From Brachionus manjavacas (Eukaryota; Rotifera; Eurotatoria; Ploima; Brachionidae): a stretch of 64,000 nucleotides of DNA. Position numbers and translations under genes: made by a program. Below, piece after piece: positions 1-12,361 of the stretch. The stretch is taken from NCBI GenBank assembly GCA_019054805.1, contig JAHQIY010000003.1:7812001-7876000 (forward strand), written 5' to 3'. How positions within the stretch are numbered: the stretch's first letter is position 1; every line of letters starts with the position of its first letter. A model generated the notes under the pieces. The model saw only the letters and a list, made by a program, of their open reading frames with translations, searched no databases and was not told the DNA's origin.

Positions 1-89
1 AAAAAAAGTTATCTCTAAAAAAGTTAGATCAATTTTTTTTACTGCTAAATTAGCAGGCGGACAAAATTTTAAATGAAAAAAATTATTTT

Positions 90-260
90 TTAAATTGCGT
101 TTGTTGAGATATTAGGCCTTTTTTTAAAGTAAAAAATTAAATTTTTAATTCTTAAAAAAATATTATTAATAAATTAGATTAGATTAGAAATTTCTGGTTC
201 GGATTTAAAAAAGACAAAAAAGAGATAATTGTTTATTCAAAATGATGAAAGTCGAATAAA
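90..260 (+). repeat. Dispersed repeat, copy A
   Basis: About 170 nt here recur at 4379-4556 with only scattered differences. The shared block runs from the TTTGTTGAGATATTAG motif through TTCTGGTT and GGATTTAAAAAAGACAAAAA to AAGTCGAATAAAA. No terminal inverted repeats or coding capacity are seen. It is either a small interspersed element or an old segmental copy; the second copy lies inside a RhoGAP intron. Confidence 0.75.
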
Positions 261-2204
261 ATAATTAAAAAAAAAAAAATTTAAATTCATAAAAATATTA
301 AGTGAATATATTTTTTTTTTTCTTTTTTTATTTAAAATCAATTGAGTTTTACATAGATGTAATTTGTGAATATCATCAATTACCTGCTCTTGTAAGGTTT
401 TTTTTCATCTTCTAGATCTAAATTCTAATTTTTTATTAATAAGTTTTAAGAATATTTTAGTTTCACTTTTTTTAAATTCTTTTTAAATTATAGTTAAAAT
501 ATTTTTTAGTTTATTTTTAAGAACTTTTAAAGGATATCTGAAAAATGCAGAGCTGCCTGTTTTTTAAAAACAATATTTTGGTCAAGACCAATTATATGTC
601 AAAAATTTATCTCTTTTAAATAAGTGGTAACTCTTGATTTATTTATTTTTGTCTAAATGTAAAAATCTTCAAAATAAGGGTTTTAAAATTTGAACAAAGC
701 ACCAACAAACACTCGCAATCGCCCTATTAATTTAAGTCTACTTAATTTTATTTTAGCAAAAAGTTAATAAATATGCGCAAAATCTTCAACTCTATGGGAC
801 ATTCCCTTGTTTTCAAGTTAAAAATTTGAAAAACATGTTTCCCAAGAATACCTTTTCTTTAGAAACTTAATTTCGAATTATTTCTATCAGAGTTGTTTAA
901 AAATCCCAAATAAATTTGTCACTTTCCAGGCCGCCATATTATTTACCTGGAACGGTAGAAATTTCATTTGTCCGTGATTCTAACTGATAGATTACCAATG
1001 CTATTTATTTGACTCAGTTAAATTTAAAAAAATTAATTTTTTTATCCCAAAATAATCAAAATAAAAGTCTTTGACTCGGACTTTAAAAAAAAAATTGAAG
1101 TCAGAACTTGGACTTTACTTGAGACTTGTGACTTTTAAGAAACTCTGATTTTTATTTTACAAAAATTTTTTATTTTCAGAAATTTTAAATATTTATTTTT
1201 TGCATTTTAGTAAAAAATAGGGTTATGCATTTTTCAAGCATTCCTTTTGAAGATGATTTTGCATTTATTTTTTAAACAGTAGAGCTAAATTTTTATTCAC
1301 GTTATTATTAACTTAAACGGTATTGATTTTGACATGATGGTCGACCCTAATTCTGCGTGAATTTACATATTTTAAAGTAAAAAATTGCTTAGGGATAAAA
1401 AATAGCGTTTTTAATAACTTTCGAAGAATTTCAAATATTTTTGGATATTTCAAAACTTTTAAATTTAATTATTAATAATTAATCATTATAGATTTAATAT
1501 TAAATATATTACTTAATTTTGTATTTTTTTACAAGTCGGCTAGGTAAAAATAGCAATAGTACATAAGTCAAGTTGATTCAAGTTTTTTTATTTTCTTGTC
1601 AGACTAAATTTCATATGTCGATCACAATAACTGGTTGGAACGGAAAAAAATTGTTGTGGTCATGATCATATCCGCATTTCAACTTACTATGATCGCGGCG
1701 GCTAGGAACCGCAGTATAAATTTTCTAAAAACTGACTATGATTTCATAAAAAAAAGTCTGGTCATCACTTTGACTGAAATTTATTACTTAAATAAACTTT
1801 GGAAAATCAGTAATCAGTTAGAACTATTTTCTAAGTAAGGAATTGTCGTGTAATACGGAATTTGCTCTTAAGGTCAAAATCTTGATTGTTATTTCCTCTA
1901 AAGGAGGAATAGAATTCTTAATAAAATAGCTCATTACTAAATTAAAATTTGAATTGAATATTTTTTACTCTTTTAAACCTTAAAAAAAAGATATACTAGG
2001 AAGTTTAATAATTTTTCATTACTAATCGTAAAAGTCCCAATAGATGGTTTAAATTTTGAAAAAAGAGATATTTCAAATTGAGCTTTAAATGCTTTTATAC
2101 CTGTATTTATATTGCTTATTTTATATTTTTAAATATATAAAAAATTTCAGATAAAATAATAGTCTAAATCAAATCATTGTTATCAAATAGTGATTATTTC
2201 ATAT

Positions 2205-2252
2205 TTTTTATTTATTCATTTATTTGTGCCAAGCTAAAGCTCCTTCGGATTA
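2205..2252 (-). repeat. Retroelement 3'-tail-like repeat, minus orientation
   Basis: Read on the minus strand this gives CGAAGGAGCTTTAGCTTGGC followed by AAATAAATGAATAAATAAA. It matches the tails at 38841-38891, 57370-57425 and 57788-57849, where GGAGGAGC..TG.CTCGACC precedes an A/T-rich run. It is probably the 3' end of one LINE or SINE family. Confidence 0.5.
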
Positions 2253-2511
2253 AAAAATTAAAAATAAAACAAACTAAACAAAAATTTAAAGTGAATCAAT
2301 TAAAATAAAATATATCAAAACTTAACTGATATGTTAATCGAACAATTAGAGTCAGATGAATCAAATTCACAACAAATAAGAAACAATTTGAAAAAAATAA
2401 CCGTATCAAGTTCCTATATAAAAGCTTTGAATCAAATATTCAATAATTTCTAATATACTATGATTTCATTGACAATTATTTAATTTACGCTGATTTAAAT
2501 AAACTTTTACT

Positions 2512-2803
2512 TGAAATACAGTGCCGCTACGATCACTGTATTTCACGTAAATTCTGGTATAATTACGTAAAAATTAAAATCGCCAAAGAAAAAATCAAAT
2601 TTTTTAATTTTCTTATTTTTTTTTAATTTCTCCTTGAATTAATAGATATTTGTTAATATTTTTATAATTTTCATTAATTAATTCATTTATTTAAGGAACA
2701 ATTTTTAAGAAATTTAAAAAATTTTCAACAACTTATTTGCGTTGCTTTACGTAAAATTACTTAAACTTCCTTAAAAAAACATTTATCGTACCAGCATTGT
2801 AAT
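2512..2803. mobile_element. Possible small inverted-repeat element (MITE-like)
   Basis: The left end GAAATACAGTG is the first arm of a perfect 11-nt hairpin (partner CACTGTATTTC) around CCGCTACGAT. The right end, read in reverse, begins TACAATGCTGGTACGAT and resembles TACAGTGCCGCTACGAT at the left. ACGTAAA motifs follow both ends. Similarity of the ends is imperfect and I see no clear target-site duplication, so this is tentative. Confidence 0.35.
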
Positions 2804-3252
2804 AATTGTTTGATTTTTCTGCTATTTGATGATTTTTTGAAAACTAGAATCTGATAGTCTCCTGTATTTTTTACCCAGCTACTTGAGCTTATTGTAATAC
2901 TATGCAATGTTTTGTAATAAAATAGAATAATCAGCGAGAAAAAAAGTTAAAAGCTCTCGAAATTATTTACTTTTCTTCAGATGCTTAATAATACTATCTT
3001 GTCTTTTTTGAAATTTTTCTATACTAATTTTTTCGGAAATTCATATCTTTCTTGTATTCTATTCAAATAATTATTTAATTATTTATTAACAAGAAAACAA
3101 ATTTCGGACCAACTAAATTTTTTATTTTTTTTTAGAACTCAGAAGATTTTTCAAATTTTTTTAGAATTAAAAAAAATAACTTTAACTGCCTAGAAAATGT
3201 CATCTAAAAAATAGTGACAAAATTAGAAAAAAATCCTTATTTTAAATTAAAG

Positions 3253-6200
3253 TTCCAAGTTGGCTAATTTTATTTTAAATTTGAAGAAACAATCGGAAGA
3301 AGGGCTATACAATTTTTCCAATTTTGCCGTATTTGACTTGACATCTTTGGTAAAGTTGTTCTTCAGAGAGCTTCCCGAATCGTTACTTACATTTTCACTT
3401 TATACAAATTTCATAAAAGCTGTCAAACTTGAGTCGTCCAATTCAAAACTAGAGTCCATTTTGAACTTATGTCTCCAACTTCCAGATATCAATTTACATG
3501 TTTTGATCTATTTAATGAATTTTTTGAAAAAAATAACCCTACAAGAGTCTGTCAACAAAATGAACTCGTTTAATTTAGCTGTTTGCTTTGCACCCAACAT
3601 AATATACACTAGGATAAATAAATCCAACGAGCTGTACATTAACGAGGAGCGAATAGTGGTCCAATTGTTGATTGAAAATAGCGGTCTGATAGGCAAGGTG
3701 TCCGATTCGGTGTACGAAAGGTCAGTTATGCTCAACTCGCTCTGTTGTTCCACTTCAATTAACCAAAATTCCACCAAATTGACAAACCAAAACTCAAATG
3801 ACACCAACAACAACACTTTTAACACAAATCCAAACGGGCTTTCAGCAAGCAATGACGTGATGTTTCTGTACGACCAGGACTTACAGGAGAATAACTCGTT
3901 TGCTCATCACACACAGTCTGCTGCGTCCACGTCTTTGTCTTCGTACTGCAGCTCGTCGAAAAAGGAGAAAAAAAAGAGGCGTTCATCTTCCTTAAAAGAG
4001 CTGATGAATACAATTCAAAATTCGATATCAAAATTTAGACGCCGCTCTGCCAGTGAAAAAAATGACAAGACCACTTATTCAATCATCACCTGTACTAGTA
4101 TGAATAGCGCTTCCTCGTCAACTAATTGCGATGATTTGACCAATAATAGGTACGAAGAGAAACACAAACTTCTGGATACCCCTTTTTTGAAAGGAGTTCA
4201 AAGCTCAAAGCAGTTGGCAAATCAACTGTGTTCCAATTTTTACGCTACACCCAGAATTAATAAAAGAAATGCGGAAGATAGTCTTCAATCGACTACCAAA
4301 AAGTACGGGTATAATTTTTCTTTTTTATTAATTTAGTTTATTTTAATTTAATTAATTTAAATGTAGAATTAAATTTCTAATTTTAAATTGTGTTTGTTGA
4401 GATATTAGACCTTTTTTTTAAAGTAAAAAATTAAATTTTTAATTCTTAAAAGGCAATAATAAATAAATTAGGTTAGATTAGAAATTTCTGGTTAGGATTT
4501 AAAAAAGACAAAAAAGAGAAAATTGTTTATTCAAAATGATAAAAGTCGAATAAAAAATTTTTCTTAATAAGAATCAAAATTTTAGAAAAAAAAAATTTTA
4601 ATTTTTAAAGGTTGCCATGATAATCTGCTATTTTAAGTTTCCTTTTTTTAAATTATTTTTAATCGTCACTCATAAATTTCATAGTTATTCTGCTATAAAT
4701 TAAAACCATTAAAATCGTTAAGTCTGCTGTGAATATAAATGCTAAAAAAAAAAATTAAAAATTTTACCTAATCGATTTTTCATTTTTTTTAAAAGTTTTT
4801 AAATTTTTCTGAGTTAAACCGGGTTGATCGAAAAAAATTAAAGGTGTTTAAAAATAATTAATAATCTAGCTTAAACTTTTTAAATTAGCTTTGAATCAGA
4901 CTTCTATAAACAGCCCGAGTTTTACAAGTCAAAAATGTCTTTTTTATTTTAAAAATTCAATTCACAGCTTTGAATTGTTGGAAAAAAGAATAAAAATTTA
5001 GGCATAGTAAAAATTTTATAAATATTTGAAAATATAGATAATTTTAGGGGAATTTATGATTTGACTGTTTTTGGCTTTATAAAATAGTGCCGAAAGAAAT
5101 AAAAATATAACCGTGTTATTTTCAACCAAATAAAGTACCGTATTCAAAGGATTTCTTTTATTCGGATAATTTCTCCAAAAAATTGACTCACAAAAAAATT
5201 TGTTTATAAGTTGATGAACGAACATATAAATTTATGAGTTTATAAGCGAAATACTTATTAAAAAAATGATTCAATCTTTCGATTTATAACGACTTTCTTC
5301 TATTTGAACTTTTTAGGTAAAAATTAAAATTAAAAATACTTTTATGCCAGATGAATTGAGTTTTTGAATATTTTTCTTCAACTTTTTGGAACTTTTTTAA
5401 CAATGAATTAAACTATTGGTCATGATAATTGTGAATTAATTTAATTTAATGTAATTTAATTTTTTAAACAGTTTTTAAATATTAAAGAAAAAAACCTGAA
5501 CTTTGTAATTTTCAGATAATTTTTAATTAATTTCTTAAAAGATTGTCAATTTATGAAATAATTATTTTCATGTTGTGTTTTGTTAAGATTTTATGATTAA
5601 AATTTTTTATAAATGGAACAAAATTACAAAAGTAAATTTAATAAATAAAAATCATAATTCAAATTTTGACATCAAACATTGAGTCAAATTTTAACTTAAA
5701 ATTAAAATTTCTATTTAAACCATTATTTATTTTTGAAGATGATTACCCAAAATTGAATAAGTATTAAATTCTAGAATCAATTTTTTCAATTTTTATTTCA
5801 TAACTTTTAGATAACTAATATTTATTTTTATACTGAAACTCAACTTAAAAATAAAAATAAGAATGCTTATGAATTTCTTTTTATTATATTAATCGAATAA
5901 AACAACAATTCATTTTTTTTTCGTAGAAAACTTTTGGAAAAATTGCCAAACCGCAACCTTTTGCTTCCCAATGCGCCCATCACACCGTTTTCCTCTTCTA
6001 AAAAAAGTAAGCATCCGTTCAAGCAGCTTATATCAGGCTCAGGTAAATATTCACTTTTTAACACATACGAACCATCAAAAACCCTTACAATTAGCACTTT
6101 TCCTTTAACTAACACTAACAAACTAACAAAAAATTTTTTTCTCCTAACAATCAGAAGCATTTAAGTACCAAAATATTAATTCGCCAGATATTCGTTTTAC

Positions 6201-8276
6201 AGACACATCCGCAAATGTCATATTGCCCAATGCCTCAAATATGAACTGCTCAAGAACAGTGGTTGACGCTAAATCCCAACCTGGTCCAAATAGTGAAAAG
6301 CTTCCTCAAACACCCATGATCCTAAATCAAAAACAAATTATTCAACAAACCCCATCAACGCTTACCAAAGACTTATTGAGCCAGTCGGCCAATCCCGGCC
6401 TACACAAACAACTAAAATACGAAGACTCACCGTCCATGTTAATCAATCAGTCATGCGATCTTAGCTCTATGAAGTACACAATTTTTTTTTAATTTTCAAA
6501 ATAAAATTCAATAAAAAATTTATTTCAAAAAAATATTATTTTTTTTTAAATAGACAAAAATATCAACATGAAAAGAATGCTAACAATGAACTGAACCATG
6601 ATTGTCGCCGCCGCTTGGACTTGCTTCCATCTGGTTCGTGCAAAAGTTACCATCACCACCATCACCATCACCACAATTATCCGTCCAAGCATTCCAAAGA
6701 ACACCATCACCACCATGCCGAGCGCAAAAAACAGCACCAATACGTTAACGCAATACCACCAGGCTCACTAAATCACCGCTCAAATCGCTACATAAACCAG
6801 TCTGATTTGTGCACTCAAATAATCAGCGGCAACTTGAGCACCAAATCAAACAGTGACCAAAATCTTCAGTCAACAGAATGCCTGATCTCTTTTTCATCCA
6901 ATTCCTCCAACTCTTCCACAGACTCGCACAAAAATCCGACTAAAGCTGGCGGCAGTGTGTCAATTTGTACATCATCGCTACAGCACAATTCAGCGGACAA
7001 TTCAATGAGATGCACACTTAAACGCGGAAGGCCAAACACACCAAAAACAGGCCTATCAGTGGACTATAGGATTCGCAAGTCATCAGTGCCCAATACACCT
7101 GAATTCAAGAATATGGCTTGTGCGCGCGCCAACAACACCATCAGCAATGATGACATTGTGAAGCCAAAAATTTTAATGAACAGCGTGTCATCGACTTCGC
7201 TGAACACGGCCATGGTTCTTGACCAGGAGGATGACGAGAACGCTGACAAGATAAGCATAGTGACCAACAACGCTAATCCGGACGATCTTAACGACGCCCG
7301 GATACTTGACATAGCGTTTAATGGTGACGAGGATTTGCCCGATGAATACGACAGTGAGGAAAACATTTGCGAGGTCAAAATAGAGGACAATCTGGAAGAG
7401 TCTGGTCACAAGTCACCAAAATTGTCAAGGAGCTTTTCTCTTAGCAATTTGCATTCAGAAAAAAAAAAACTCGACCTTACCAACCAAACAACATTTTCAG
7501 AATCAGTGACCGAGTCTGTCAATAAGCTTTTGCGCAAAAAGTCACTGTCAGCTGATGTTTTGCTGAACGACTCGGCATCCAATGAGTCCCAAATGGTTAG
7601 CCAAGACAGCCTGACTGAATTATCCAAAGGCGAACTCGTGACAAATCCAATAATAGAAGAGCAGCAAAAAATGATACATTTTGAGCCATTCGAGTTCAAA
7701 GATGGTGATTTTATCAAAAGTTTGGACCAAGAGAATGTCAAAAATCAAAACATGCTCCAGTCGTGCTTGCGCAGACAGTCTCTTTTCAAGCTTAAAGAGA
7801 CCATGAATGGAAAAGTGAGCAAGCAAGTGAGCGAAATTGAGCAGAGAAAGCTGTCACCTTATCGATTTTGCAATTCGCCATTGAGAATGAAAAAATTCAA
7901 GGACAGCTCAAGTTCGCTGAATAGCCGGCGAATTGGCAAAATAGGCGTTTCGCCGATCAGGGTGCCGAGTATTTTTAGCAAGAAAATTCTCAAGGAGACA
8001 CCACGCGAGCACTACATAATCAAAAATGAGACTGATCAAAATGGACAAAGTCCCAAGATTTTCAGAAAGCTGAACAAGAACAGGTCTTTGAAGAGGCTCA
8101 ACATGGTATCTAATCAGGTTAGTTCGAATTTGTCCAGCATTGCCGAGAACGAAAATGGTTCTATGCTGGACGAGTCCAAGAAAAATACCAGTCAGTCTAA
8201 AATGGGCTCTCCGGTGGGTAAAAATTTTATCATGTCCAAGGAGTTGATTTGTTCTACTGAGTCAATTGATTTGTAG
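3253..8276 (+). CDS. RhoGAP protein, ARHGAP11A-like (3' exons; 5' end missing)
   Basis: Exons join(3253..4308, 5927..6042, 6155..6473, 6554..8276) stay in phase and encode about 1,070 residues. The first exon carries the second half of a RhoGAP domain: LFFRELPESLLTFSLY, the NKMNSFNLAVCFAPN block and the closing LLIENSGLIG helix. These match ARHGAP11A, a GAP for RhoA in mitosis and cortical contraction, better than other RhoGAPs I recall. A basic KKRRSSSLKEL segment follows as in that family, then a long Ser/Asn-rich tail with a poly-His tract near 6652-6716 and SP/TP sites. The tail ends in SIDL, compare PVDL in the human protein. The first intron could alternatively use the donor at 4303; both donors keep phase. 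Upstream exons, with the start codon and arginine finger, were not found. Confidence 0.8.
4379..4556 (+). repeat. Dispersed repeat, copy B (in RhoGAP intron)
   Basis: Near-identical to 90-260 over about 175 nt, lying within the 1.6-kb intron 4309-5926 of the RhoGAP gene. The other two introns of this gene are only 112 and 80 nt, so insertion of repeats probably explains the long one. Confidence 0.75.
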
Positions 8277-9097
8277 AATTGATTTTGTAAATAATTTTAA
8301 TTGCTTAAATTAATCAAAAACTGCGTTCTTGAATTAGTTTAATGATTAATGTTAATTTTTGAGATTTTCAATCAATTAATGTTTCAATTTATGGCAAATA
8401 AGACTTTTTTGTTAAAATTTTTTTAGCTATTTTATTTCATTTTTTTTCAACATTTATTGTAAATTTATTCAAATTCAAATTGGATTGGTAATCTTTTTTT
8501 TATTTTAACATTTTTTCTTTCTAATTATCTCGTTTAATAAATTAGATTTTTTGTCAAATCTTAATTATTATTTATTTTTCGTGTTTATTGCTAGTGTATA
8601 ATAAATGAAAGTGATTTTTTTTAAAAATGATATTTTACATTTAAAATAATTGATTTTTTATCTAACAACATTTGACATATTTTTTCAGCTAATTTAAATT
8701 AAATAATAGATGCTGTAGAATTTCTCGAATATTTAAAAAAAATATTATAAATATTTTAAATTAGCATCTTGAGTTGAAAAAATTCTATTTTATCGTTTAC
8801 CTGAACAATTACATTTGTAATTAAATGTTCAATTACATTGTCCAGTTGTTTTTGGCTTTGTTAATTTTCCTGCGTTCTGTTTTTTCCTATCAAAAAATTT
8901 CTGTAGCAAGTTCAATCGAATTTTTCTCTGTAATATAAAAAAAGAAAAAAAGTGTTTTTAAACCGTTTCTTAGCAATTGTTTTTAAATTATACCTCGTAT
9001 AATAATTAGACATGTATCAATTCGACATGTATTAAATCGACCAAATTTCGATTAGTCATAATTTACTAATCTGTTTTTCTATCAAAATAGATTAAAT
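8277..9097. other. Intergenic, AT-rich
   Basis: Downstream of the RhoGAP stop codon. It probably includes that gene's 3' UTR. No further open frame or structured repeat is recognised before the transposon cluster starting near 9.1 kb. Confidence 0.5.
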
Positions 9098-9101
9098 ATG
9101 G

Positions 9102-9200
9102 ATAACTTGTCACATTTACTAGATGACTTGAATTTGAATGGCGGTTTAAACTTAATTAAGTCTTCTCGCAACAAAAAGAATGGAGCACAAATCTGGTTAC
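9102..9200 (+). repeat. 99-bp direct repeat, copy 1 (MULE-derived)
   Basis: Matches 12362-12460 at 95 of 99 positions. An ATG at 9098 opens a 48-codon frame beginning MDNLSHLLDDLNLNG. Another frame reads QQKEWSTNLVT, which corresponds to the segment leading into the Mutator-like transposase fragment after copy 2. The two copies bracket about 3.1 kb of LINE debris. Identity is lost exactly at 9201. Confidence 0.8.
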
Positions 9201-9327
9201 AAATCTTCGAATGGCAAACTAACACGGAGATGCAACAATACTGATTTTCTCAATCCTGGTAGCGCTTATACATTTGGAAGGCCGGGCCGACAAAATGGCC
9301 GAGGCCGCGCCGGCTGGCCGAACAGCG

Positions 9328-9549
9328 TTATGATTTTATTAGAACCGCTGTAATTCTAAGATTGTTTAGTTGTTCTTTTTTTTCTTGATTCGGATTCGAA
9401 TCACCGACTAGTTTTTGAATTTTATTAACCAAGTCATCTTTTGTCTTCTGGACTACTTCGTTTAAGGCCGAGATAAACTTGTGGTAGTCGTAGTTAGAAC
9501 GGTAAAACTGTTCCAGACATGACATTCCTTGACCAGCGTCCGGTCCCAT
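9328..9549 (-). other. Unassigned 73-codon open frame, transposon context
   Basis: A frame starting MGPDAGQGMSCLEQFYRSNY and ending NNLRITAVLIKS has protein-like composition (amphipathic, Lys/Gln rich). It lies between repeat copy 1 and a + strand LINE and overlaps the LINE frame by about 20 nt. No family is recognised. It may be a piece of a retrotransposon ORF1 or of a DNA transposon, and could equally be chance. Confidence 0.25.
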
Positions 9550-10510
9550 TATCGAACAGACAACAATGGTGTATCAGCTGATCACTTTCAGCACACAATA
9601 GTATGGAGGGATGGCCTTTTCTTGAAGCTAATTAATCGAATTCCAGATGGACTGTGGCGCATACTCTACAAGTATTACCGAATCTCTAAAATTATTGTCA
9701 AATATGATAACGAACTTGGTGATATGTTGGACTCAACTAAAGGTGTAAAACAAGGAGGTATTCTTTCTCCTTATTTGTTTAATTTTTTCATCAACGAATT
9801 ATTGACTGAGTGTACTGAACTAAATATTGGTGCCTCAATTAATGGGACTAACTTGTCCGTAATTGGTTATTGTGATGATCTTGTGATCCAAGCACCCTCC
9901 TTTAGTCATTGTCAAACTATTCTTGACAAATGCTCCAAGTATGCTCAGCGGTAGAAAATTGACTTCAATCCTTTGAAATCAGTGGCTTAAGTCTTTCAAA
10001 AAGGTAAAGCTATAATGATGAGAAATTTCACCTTAAATGGTTATGAAATACCTCAAACTGAGAATGTAGAATATTTAGGCCTCCCAATAGGCAATAGTGA
10101 ATTTGTTTGGAATTTTGTCGAAGAGAAATGGAATAAAGTAGAAAAGAGCTTCTACTCCCTTTATGACCTCGCCTGTAAACCAAAATCAGCACCACCGGAG
10201 TTAGTTGGTTTTCTATACAAGCAATTTCGTCAATCGATTTTTCGATACCACTTAGACCTGGCATTTGTAGGTGAAACTAAACTTGGTGAACTTGATATCA
10301 GGAAAAATTTACTAATTAAGAGAATGTTTGACATATAGAAATATGCCAGGTTCAGACCGATGTTAGAGGCTCTACGTCTTGAAACAGTAGAACAAATTTA
10401 TATGAAACACAAGATATTTTTTATGAAACAGCTTAAAACAGTAAAATCTGTTTTTGTCTTCCAATTCAATCGAACGACAAACTGTCAAACCCAAGGGCCG
10501 ATTGAACTCA
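9529..10510 (+). mobile_element. Non-LTR retrotransposon (LINE) reverse transcriptase fragment
   Basis: One frame, interrupted by in-frame stops near 9952, 9988 and 10336, encodes a degenerate reverse transcriptase. Visible are VWRDGLFLKL (finger/palm region), GVKQGGILSPYLFNFFIN (motif B), the catalytic YCDD box in GYCDDLVI, then YLGLPIG and a thumb/connection region with LYKQFRQSIFR. The 5' part with endonuclease and the motif A aspartate is absent or unrecognisable. The GGILSPYLFN and YCDD variants differ from the minus-strand element next to it, so two LINE families are present. The fragment is dead. Confidence 0.85.
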
Positions 10511-10549
10511 TTTATTAATTAATAAAATAATTTAATTAATTTGAAAAAA

Positions 10550-12017
10550 TCAACAGTATTTATATTGCAAATCAATCTTAGGAAACAGTATATAAAATTT
10601 GTTAAAAATTAAGTTTATATTGTTTGTTATTCTTTGTTCAAATAATTGAAAATTTAAGTTAATGTCATTTTTGAGTATGCCATTGATAAACTTTGCAAAG
10701 AAGTGCGTATAAGTATCTTCCATTTTGTCATTGAATGTACCTTTGCTAGGTAAACTCATTTCATTACCATTTCTGAGTTTGTAATTGTTTTGTTTTTCAT
10801 GGTTAAAGACGAAGCAGTATTTTAAACCAGACGGAGCTAAATTGTTGTTTCTCATTTTGTGTATAAGTAAAGCCAACTTTTTGACGATTCGGTGCTGGAC
10901 ACAATTTAAATTTAATTCATTTAAATTATTATTGAGTATATTGAAATCGTTCGCCATCTTGACATCGTTGTTGATTTTTAGCAGCTTATAAATACAATAA
11001 TTGTAATAGTTCGATAGTTTTTGAATTGTATACTTCGGAAAGTAAATAACAAGAGACAAACAATAATCGAAGTAAGGTAAAATGAAGGTTTTTAGGAATT
11101 GCAGTTTTACTTCGAACGAGAGATAGAACAAACGATAAATTGAGTAGAGCCGTTTGTTAATTGCTATCTTCAAATCACCAACATGTTTAGAAAAATTTAA
11201 CTTGTTGTCTATCGAAACACCTAACAATTTAAAATTGTCAACAACTTCAATTTGGTCATTTTCGACTATGATTGTCTTTGGTAGAATAGCATTTCTTTTG
11301 TTTTTAACAAACATCAGTTTTGTTTTACTCCAGTTTATGTCTATTCGATTATATTTGCACCAATATGTAAGTTTTTTGATTGAAATGTGAAAATTGAACA
11401 ATAAATCATTTAGTTTGTTATCGATTGAAATTAGTGTGGTGTCATCGGCAAAAATTTTTTCTATAAATTCGTTTAAATTGAAAACAATATCATTTATGAA
11501 GATCAAGAAGAGAAGCTCTCTTTTGATATGTTTTCTTCAATTTTGACTACCTGACTACGATTTATGAAGTAGTTTTCGATAATTTTGATTGCAGATTCAT
11601 TGAAACCATATGATGTTTGAGCTTCAGGAGAAGTAGTTTTGAGTCCACAGAATCAAAAGCCTTTTTAAAGTCGATAAAAAGGAATAGACCAATCAATCTT
11701 TTACTTTTTATATTGTTCATTTGTGAAATGATCTCATGGAGAGCTGTATCACAGCTGTGGTAACTACGGAAGCCATGTTGTGAGTCAGAGAACAGCTTGT
11801 TAGTTTCAAAATGATGTTTTATTTGTTTTGAAATGAGTTTTTCAAAAAGCTTGGAAATTGGTGGAAGAATTGAAATAGCTCTATAGTTATTCATATCATC
11901 GTTGGAACCTTTGTTTTTGAATAACGGTGTAACAACAGCTTTCTTCCATTCATCAGGGATTGAGTTCCCTATTTTTACATTCGGATTACTCGACTTTTGA
12001 ACAAAAAAATACCTCAT
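10550..12017 (-). mobile_element. Non-LTR retrotransposon (LINE, CR1/L2/Jockey-like) RT fragment
   Basis: The minus strand encodes IPDEWKKAVVTPLFKNKG, NNYRAISILPPISKLFEK, GLFLFIDFKKAFDSVD (motif A), IEKIFADDTTLI (catalytic ADD) and LLGVSIDNKLNFSKHV, then about 200 residues of 3' region ending in a stop at 10550. A frameshift and short deletion near 11507-11640 remove the usual PQGSxLGPLLF motif, leaving only FINDIV. No endonuclease domain is seen 5' of it. The clade is not settled; the motif style suggests CR1/L2/Jockey relatives. Confidence 0.88.
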
Positions 12018-12305
12018 ATTGCAAACAGCTCAAGAACCTAGAGAAAAAGATACACTTTGATCCGTTGGAAAATAGTTCAAAGACTTCAATAGTCATTATT
12101 GATCATATATTTTTAGATAAAAAATCGTGGCTTGGTTGACTCGGTTAAGTTTGTGTGCTCGCAAATAAAAATCAATATGGAACTAAAATTGGATTACTTT
12201 TATTTTTATAAAATTTTAAATGATCTTTTGAGAGTAAACTTTTTTACTTAGTAACACTAGTGCAATTTTCATTCTTTTTTTAAATTTAACTCGAATTTAA
12301 TGTAA

Positions 12306-12360
12306 TTTTTTGTAATTCTGCCTATGGGGCTTTAAACTAATAAATAATAATAATAATTAT
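12306..12360 (+). repeat. Retroelement 3' tail with AATAAT repeats
   Basis: A TTCTGCCTATGGGGCTTTAAAC motif followed by TAATAAATAATAATAATAAT looks like the 3' end of a plus-strand LINE or SINE. It abuts repeat copy 2 at 12362 directly, as expected of an insertion junction. Confidence 0.5.
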
Positions 12361-12361
12361 A

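Larger units (their letters stand above)
1..3252. other. AT-rich non-coding stretch upstream of the RhoGAP exons
   Basis: I find no convincing exon here. The first half of the RhoGAP domain, including the arginine-finger segment expected just before position 3253, must lie in this stretch or before the window, but I could not place it. The stretch holds one copy of a dispersed repeat (90-260), a retroelement-like tail (2205-2252) and a possible inverted-repeat element (2512-2803). A more GC-rich patch near 1630-1720 is open for 67 codons on the + strand from a TTG but resembles nothing I know. Confidence 0.6.

Noticed and set aside
1635-1838. 67-codon plus-strand frame beginning at TTG
   Set aside because: No ATG, no similarity to RhoGAP N-terminal sequence or any family I know.
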